DNA from: Asterella californica
Lineage: Eukaryota > Streptophyta > Marchantiopsida > Marchantiales > Aytoniaceae
Length of the DNA: 64,000 nucleotides
Direction of reading: 5' to 3'
Assembly: GCA_036924285.1 (NCBI GenBank)
Contig: JAYKYS010000009.1
Coordinates: 6,634,001-6,698,000, forward strand
In this document: positions 60,901 to 64,000 of the stretch, piece after piece
Position numbering within the stretch: the first letter of the stretch is position 1
Layout: the number at the start of each line of letters is the position of its first letter
Program-made: the position numbers and the translations under genes
Notes under the pieces: model-generated
The model's database searches: none
What the model was told of the DNA's origin: nothing
The model's input: the letters and a program-made list of their open reading frames with translations, nothing else

Positions 60901-61787
60901 ATATCCTCAGAGAGCGGGAAGGAAGGTAGGCCGGTAACATACCTGCGGTGGCTCAGCTCGTGAACTCGATGATGGTTGATATGGCCGAGTCGCTGATGCC
61001 ACAGGGTAGAGAGATCGCCCGTTGTAGTGACAAGGGCACAGGGTCTAGGTGGCGTCGGTGGAGGAGTCCGACTGCCAGATGTGAAGCCCTGGATGCCGTC
61101 TAGTAGGCGGGGAGGAGATCGCGATCGAAAGAACTCAGAATTTGCGGGATGTAAATCAGGAAAATTCAGAGCTGGATCGAGATGGATGAGGGAAACCGGG
61201 TAAGGGATGTAAGGACCAGGGCCAAGGAGACCCTGCGTCCCTCTTCGGAGGACTGTGTCCCTGTGGGAGGGACTGTCCTCCCGGTCCCCTGGCGGACTGC
61301 CTTCGGGGCAGTCCTCGGAGAACGGACTGCCGAGGGGGCAGTCTGTCCGGACGGACGGACTGCCGCCGGCAGCCCCGACGCGCGGGGATGCGATATCCCC
61401 TGTGCGGGGATAGTGCGTGGGGCCGGGGGACATATCCCCGCACAGGGGATAGTGCGTGGGGCCGGGGTCCCCGGCGCGGATCCCCAGTGCTCGGGGATCC
61501 GTTTGATTCCCGCGTGCTCCCAGGTCAGCGGGGGTCGCGGCGACCTCCCGCGGCCTGGGAGATGGACTGCCTCCGTGCGGAGGCAGTCCGTGGGGATGGG
61601 GCATCGCCCCATCTCCATGGAGCATGGGGATGGGGTTATGCCCCATCTCCTGGTGTGAGGGGATGGGGATCCCGTCCCATCCTCGATGTCCCTTCCACGT
61701 CCCGCCTCGGGGGGTGCGTTGCCCCCGACGCGAGGCCTGGGGGCGAGGAGCTTCCGGGAAGGGGCACCAATGCCAGGGGGCGTGCAT
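57975..61787 (-). CDS. Integrase, reverse transcriptase and RNase H of the young copia element
   Basis: The open frame 61787-58296 (1163 codons) begins with about 250 codons of unusual Pro/Gly-rich text from the GC-rich block. It continues with GAG-pre-integrase 'STLWHQRLGHINHHRVHEL', zinc ligands 'CPACAHGKH', integrase core 'LVHSDISGRIS', 'LRSDNGGEY' and 'NGVAERKNR', and RT 'WKLTDLPQGRRPITCKWTFK', 'ARLVARGFTQIYGLDYTETF', 'HQMDVKTAFLNGTLNEEIYM' and 'LYVDDTVIASSS'. RNase H 'GYTDADWGGHAETRRSTSGH' follows. A single TAA at 58296-58298 (where Glu is expected, STEA-E-YVAL) stops it; the same frame continues to 57975 with 'VTYCDNQSAMALVDTSKFHD', 'RTKHIDIRYHFIKDHV' and 'VADILTKSLPAPKLDYLLPK'. All catalytic residues are present. 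Confidence 0.9.
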
Positions 61788-62330
61788 GGTGATCCGTGTA
61801 CGTGCTCAAGGGGTGCGTGGTCCCTGCAGTAATGATTTGGCTTAGGGGTGCGAGGCTTCCAAGAGATGTGACAGCTGAGTCGATCCGTGTAGAGTGAAAC
61901 GGCTCGATCCGTGTGCGGACTGTGGTCGTGCGTGGAAGAGGTGGAGCACCAAGAGGTGGAGTCCTAACAGGAAATTGCCCAAGGGGTGTGGTGGTGAGGG
62001 GGGTAGACCCCGCGCGGACTGGATTTGGGCCTTCATTTTCCAAGTGGGACAACTCCGAATTTGGTGGAGTGATAGGGACTTCTCTAGTGAGAGAGTGCTC
62101 CGTATTAGGGATTTGAAAATTCCGTGAGTGACTTGGCTGAATTTCTGCTTGGGTGTGCGCATTCTGTGGGACGGGGCTGGGCCTGGTCCGTGGGAAGCGG
62201 ATCCTGCGCATGTTGCGGTTGAATAGTGAGGTGCTAGTCCGCTGATTAGATTGCGGTCTAGCTCGCAAGCGCGGTCCAGATCTCTGGCTAGGTGGTAGTG
62301 TGTGGATTACTGAGGTCCTACCAGCTGTAG
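61080..62330 (-). other. Extra ~1.2-kb segment between protease and integrase of the young copia element
   Basis: Copia polyproteins normally pass from a 'LVATA'-type protease end to 'DLSTLWHQRLGHIN' within a few residues. Here 'ALVATAGRTSV' (near 62320) and 'CALVTTTGDLSTLW' (near 61030) are about 1.2 kb apart and resemble a duplicated flank (ALV-T-G). The text between them is Pro/Arg/Thr-rich, changes frame once, and includes the GC-rich hairpin block. I infer an insertion or internal expansion. Confidence 0.6.
61200..61800. repeat. Cluster of GC-rich perfect hairpins and short direct repeats
   Basis: Examples: GGACTGCCTCCG-TG-CGGAGGCAGTCC at 61564-61589 (12-bp perfect stem); GATGGGGC-ATC-GCCCCATC around 61595-61613; GATGGGG-TTATG-CCCCATC around 61630; two copies of GATAGTGCGTGGGGCCGGGG near 61409 and 61448; and TATCCCCTGTGCGGGGATA / TATCCCCGCACAGGGGATA arranged as inverted copies near 61390-61450. 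'cagtcc' and its complement recur throughout. Composition is far more GC-rich than the rest of the window. Confidence 0.85.
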
Positions 62331-62796
62331 CTACAAGCGCGGTTTGGTCAGCGACCAAAATTGAATTGCCGAGCATGTAGAGATCGTCGACGGTGGGGCA
62401 GGGAGCAAGCACTTGACCAAATCTGTCTTCGAGGTGACAGAATCCATTGCCAATTAGGCACCAGCCGCCATTGGCATCAAATTGCCGAGCTGAGAATAGA
62501 TTCTTTTGCAAGGCGGGCACGTGAAGAACGTCACGTATGTACACGTGCTCACCGTTGAGCAGGCGCACTTCCACCATGCCAGAACCAGCAACGTGAATAG
62601 TGGTGTTGTCACCGAGTAGAATCGCATCATTTTCGGTGTTCTCAGCAGAGACGGGTGAGTATTGGACGAATTGTCGTCGATTGTGGGCCATGTGGTGTGT
62701 GGCACCCGTGTCCACATACCAGTTCGGATCAGCTGTCTGCACGATTGCAGACGAACATTGTGCCACCAAAACCCGACGAGTGTTGCCGTTGTTGTT
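61636..62796 (-). CDS. Protease region of the young copia element, extending into the inserted segment
   Basis: In the gag frame after the TAG: 'VLVAQCSSAIVQTADPNWYV' followed by 'DTGATHHMAHNR', the copia aspartic protease motif (D-T-G-A), then 'DAILLGDNTTIHVAGSGMVE', 'YIRDVLHVPALQKNLFSARQ' and 'LYMLGNSILVADQTALVATA'. From about 62320 the frame runs into Pro/Arg-rich text and ends at 61636, overlapping the next frame by about 150 bp. Confidence 0.85.
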   Translation of the reverse strand, partial: NNNGNTRRVLVAQCSSAIVQTADPNWYVDTGATHHMAHNRRQFVQYSPVSAENTENDAILLGDNTTIHVAGSGMVEVRLLNGEHVYIRDVLHVPALQKNLFSARQFDANGGWCLIGNGFCHLEDRFGQVLAPCPTVDDLYMLGNSILVADQTALVATAGRTSVIHTLPPSQRSGPRLRARPQSNQRTSTSLFNRNMRRIRFPRTRPSPVPQNAHTQAEIQPSHSRNFQIPNTEHSLTREVPITPPNSELSHLENEGPNPVRAGSTPLTTTPLGQFPVRTPPLGAPPLPRTTTVRTRIEPFHSTRIDSAVTSLGSLAPLSQIITAGTTHPLSTYTDHHARPLALVPLPGSSSPPGLASGATHPPRRDVEGTSRMGRDPHPLTPGDGA

Positions 62797-63666
62797 CTAG
62801 GATCGGCGATTCTTGTTCTTGTTTTTGTTGCCAGCATTGGAGTTCTCGTTACTGCTGCTGGGCTTGTCTGGGCACTCAGCGATGCGGTGCCCGGGCTTGT
62901 TGCATTGGAAACATTTCTCGTTAGGATCTGGCGGTCTCTTCGGTGGCTGGTTACCGCCTTGTCGGTTGCCACCATTGTTGCGCCGGTTATTGCCATTGCG
63001 ACCTCCTTGCCGGCGACCTGCAAACAAGGCAGTGGATGGTTCCATCGATAGCTTGCGCCCGATCGTTTCCTCCTGAATGAGGAAGGTGATGAGGTCCTGT
63101 AGCGAGAGATTTGGGCTCGTTCTCATCGCCTGCAAGAATAGATGGTAGTTGTTGGGCATGCTGCCCATCAACGCGAGGACTTGCTCCTCGTTGGCAATTA
63201 TCAATCCAGCTGAAGTCATCTGCTGGATGAGAGACTTGAAGTTGTTGACATGTTGGGTAACAGTCTCGTTGGGTTTCATCTTCAAAACCCGCAACTTCTC
63301 TCTCAAGTGCATCTTGGTCACCATGTCTTGACCTGCAAAGTGTCTGGTCAAGGTGGACCATGCATCGTTCGATGTGGCGCAGGACATTAGATGTCCTGCC
63401 ACGCTGTTCTCGCAACATTCATTGATCGCTGCGAGTGCGTTAACGTCACGCTGATCCCAATCTGCGATGCTACCGGGTCCGGTAGCAGGGGGAGGGATGG
63501 GTACCGCAGTACCTCCGGGTGTCGTGGCACGTGGTCTCTGCACGTTCTCTTCCACGATGTCAAGAACACCATGGGTCCTGAGCCGCAAGGTTGTCTTGTG
63601 CTTCCACAGCGTGAAGTATGTGCCATCGAACTTGGCCCAGCCTTTGGTGTCAAAGGGGGCAGACAT
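62797..63666 (-). CDS. gag of the young copia element (289 aa)
   Basis: UBN2-type copia gag: 'KFDGTYFTLWKHKTTLRLRT', 'ALAAINECCENSVAGHLMSC', 'WSTLTRHFAGQDMVTKMHLR', 'MKPNETVTQHVNNFKSLIQQ', 'LALMGSMPNNYHLFLQAMRT' and 'DLITFLIQEETIGRK', a Gly/Arg/Asn-rich basic stretch, and a zinc knuckle 'CFQCNKPGHRIAECP' (C-x2-C-x4-H-x4-C). It ends in TAG at 62797-62799, followed in the same frame by AAC repeats and the protease, so protease would need readthrough or the TAG is a recent CAG-type mutation. Confidence 0.92.
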   Translation of the reverse strand: MSAPFDTKGWAKFDGTYFTLWKHKTTLRLRTHGVLDIVEENVQRPRATTPGGTAVPIPPPATGPGSIADWDQRDVNALAAINECCENSVAGHLMSCATSNDAWSTLTRHFAGQDMVTKMHLREKLRVLKMKPNETVTQHVNNFKSLIQQMTSAGLIIANEEQVLALMGSMPNNYHLFLQAMRTSPNLSLQDLITFLIQEETIGRKLSMEPSTALFAGRRQGGRNGNNRRNNGGNRQGGNQPPKRPPDPNEKCFQCNKPGHRIAECPDKPSSSNENSNAGNKNKNKNRRS

Positions 63667-63838
63667 TCTGTATCAGATTGATCGCTGGAACGGTGAAATT
63701 CTGTTAGCGAAGGTACAGAATATGGGTGCGTGAAGCGTCCTTCTCGCAGCAGCTGAAGCGTCCTCCAACTGCTCTCACCTAAGGGCCGAAGGCCTACCTA
63801 GTGCCTATGCTATTGTGCTAGTGCATCAACAATGCAAA
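63667..63838 (-). other. 5' untranslated leader of the young copia element
   Basis: Lies between the primer binding site and the gag ATG at 63666; no coding seen. Confidence 0.6.
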
Positions 63839-63850
63839 GCTCTGATACCA
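63839..63850 (-). other. Primer binding site for initiator methionine tRNA
   Basis: Coding-strand TGGTATCAGAGC directly follows the CCAACA end of the 5' LTR, the classical match to the 3' end of plant tRNA-iMet used by copia elements. Confidence 0.95.
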
Positions 63851-64000
63851 TGTTGGAAATGGACTGCTAATAGAATAGACTAAGGTAAAACTCTAAGTCA
63901 CGGCATAAGGACAGTATGAGAGTGTGGGGAGAGCTCCTCAAGAGAGTGTAGGCAAAACCAAGTAAGTAGATACTCAATAATGTACAATGGCCTTCAGCCA
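63851..64000 (-). repeat. 5' LTR of the young copia element (partial)
   Basis: Identical to 57675-57824 over all 150 visible bases; the remaining ~115 bp lie outside the window. Confidence 0.92.

Larger units (their letters stand above)
57675..64000 (-). mobile_element. Young Ty1/copia retrotransposon (nearly complete, 5' LTR cut by window end)
   Basis: Minus-strand order: 5' LTR (from beyond 64000 to 63851), primer binding site, gag, protease, an unusual Pro/Gly-rich insert with GC-rich hairpins, integrase, reverse transcriptase, RNase H, polypurine tract, 3' LTR. Integrase before RT defines copia. LTR identity over the visible 150 bp is complete, so insertion was recent. Coding is interrupted only by a TAG after gag (62797-62799), a frame change near 61636-61787 and a TAA in RNase H (58296-58298). 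It is inserted inside RNase H of the old copia element in opposite orientation. Confidence 0.92.

Overview
The window looks like nuclear DNA from a land plant, most likely a non-seed plant. A bryophyte such as a liverwort is my first guess, but the sequence does not prove it. The evidence is a four-exon class III peroxidase with plant-type introns, a plant-type SMP/C2 lipid-transfer protein, Ty1/copia and Ty3/gypsy retrotransposons, and low gene density. I see only two convincing host genes in 64 kb. I found no rRNA, no intact tRNA gene and no CRISPR array.

Layout. 1-1492 is a long terminal repeat of a Ty3/gypsy family called LTR-A here. 2448-5039 is an intact, single-exon SMP + C2 protein gene (NTMC2T5-like). 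6.9-23.6 kb is a nested repeat block: inverted LTR-A copies, the 3' end of a gypsy pol gene (about 8155-8754) with its LTR, and, inside that LTR, a 9.6-kb Ty3/gypsy element on the minus strand (10243-19831). 23.6-33.2 kb is mostly featureless apart from a probable tRNA-derived SINE near 29.6 kb. 33748-35819 is the peroxidase gene. 38.3-38.9 kb is a 3-copy tandem repeat. 39720-41875 is a full-length solo LTR-A, and 42282-44653 is a deleted LTR-gag-LTR relic of the same family. From about 47.5 kb to the end lies a degraded plus-strand Ty1/copia element. It carries an internal inversion, a 6.65-kb insertion flanked by GATAT (50132-56777), and a very young minus-strand copia element (57675 to beyond the window).

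The most interesting object is the minus-strand gypsy element. Reading 5' to 3' it encodes gag, protease, an unassigned linker, a DNMT3/DRM-like C5-cytosine DNA methyltransferase, reverse transcriptase/RNase H, integrase, and a C-terminal PHD finger. It therefore carries both a potential chromatin writer and a potential chromatin reader in one mobile element. This copy is dead: it has about ten in-frame stops plus frameshifts, and most of the stops look like C-to-T changes. Retrotransposon-borne DNMTs have been described in dinoflagellates and charophyte algae; finding one in what looks like a land plant, together with a PHD finger, deserves follow-up. Its terminal repeats are also arranged in an unusual permuted order.

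Other notable points: a block of GC-rich perfect hairpins inside the young copia pol gene, tandem amplification of a ~157-bp unit in one LTR, and a 6.65-kb insertion full of GAAGAC/GTCTTC motifs.
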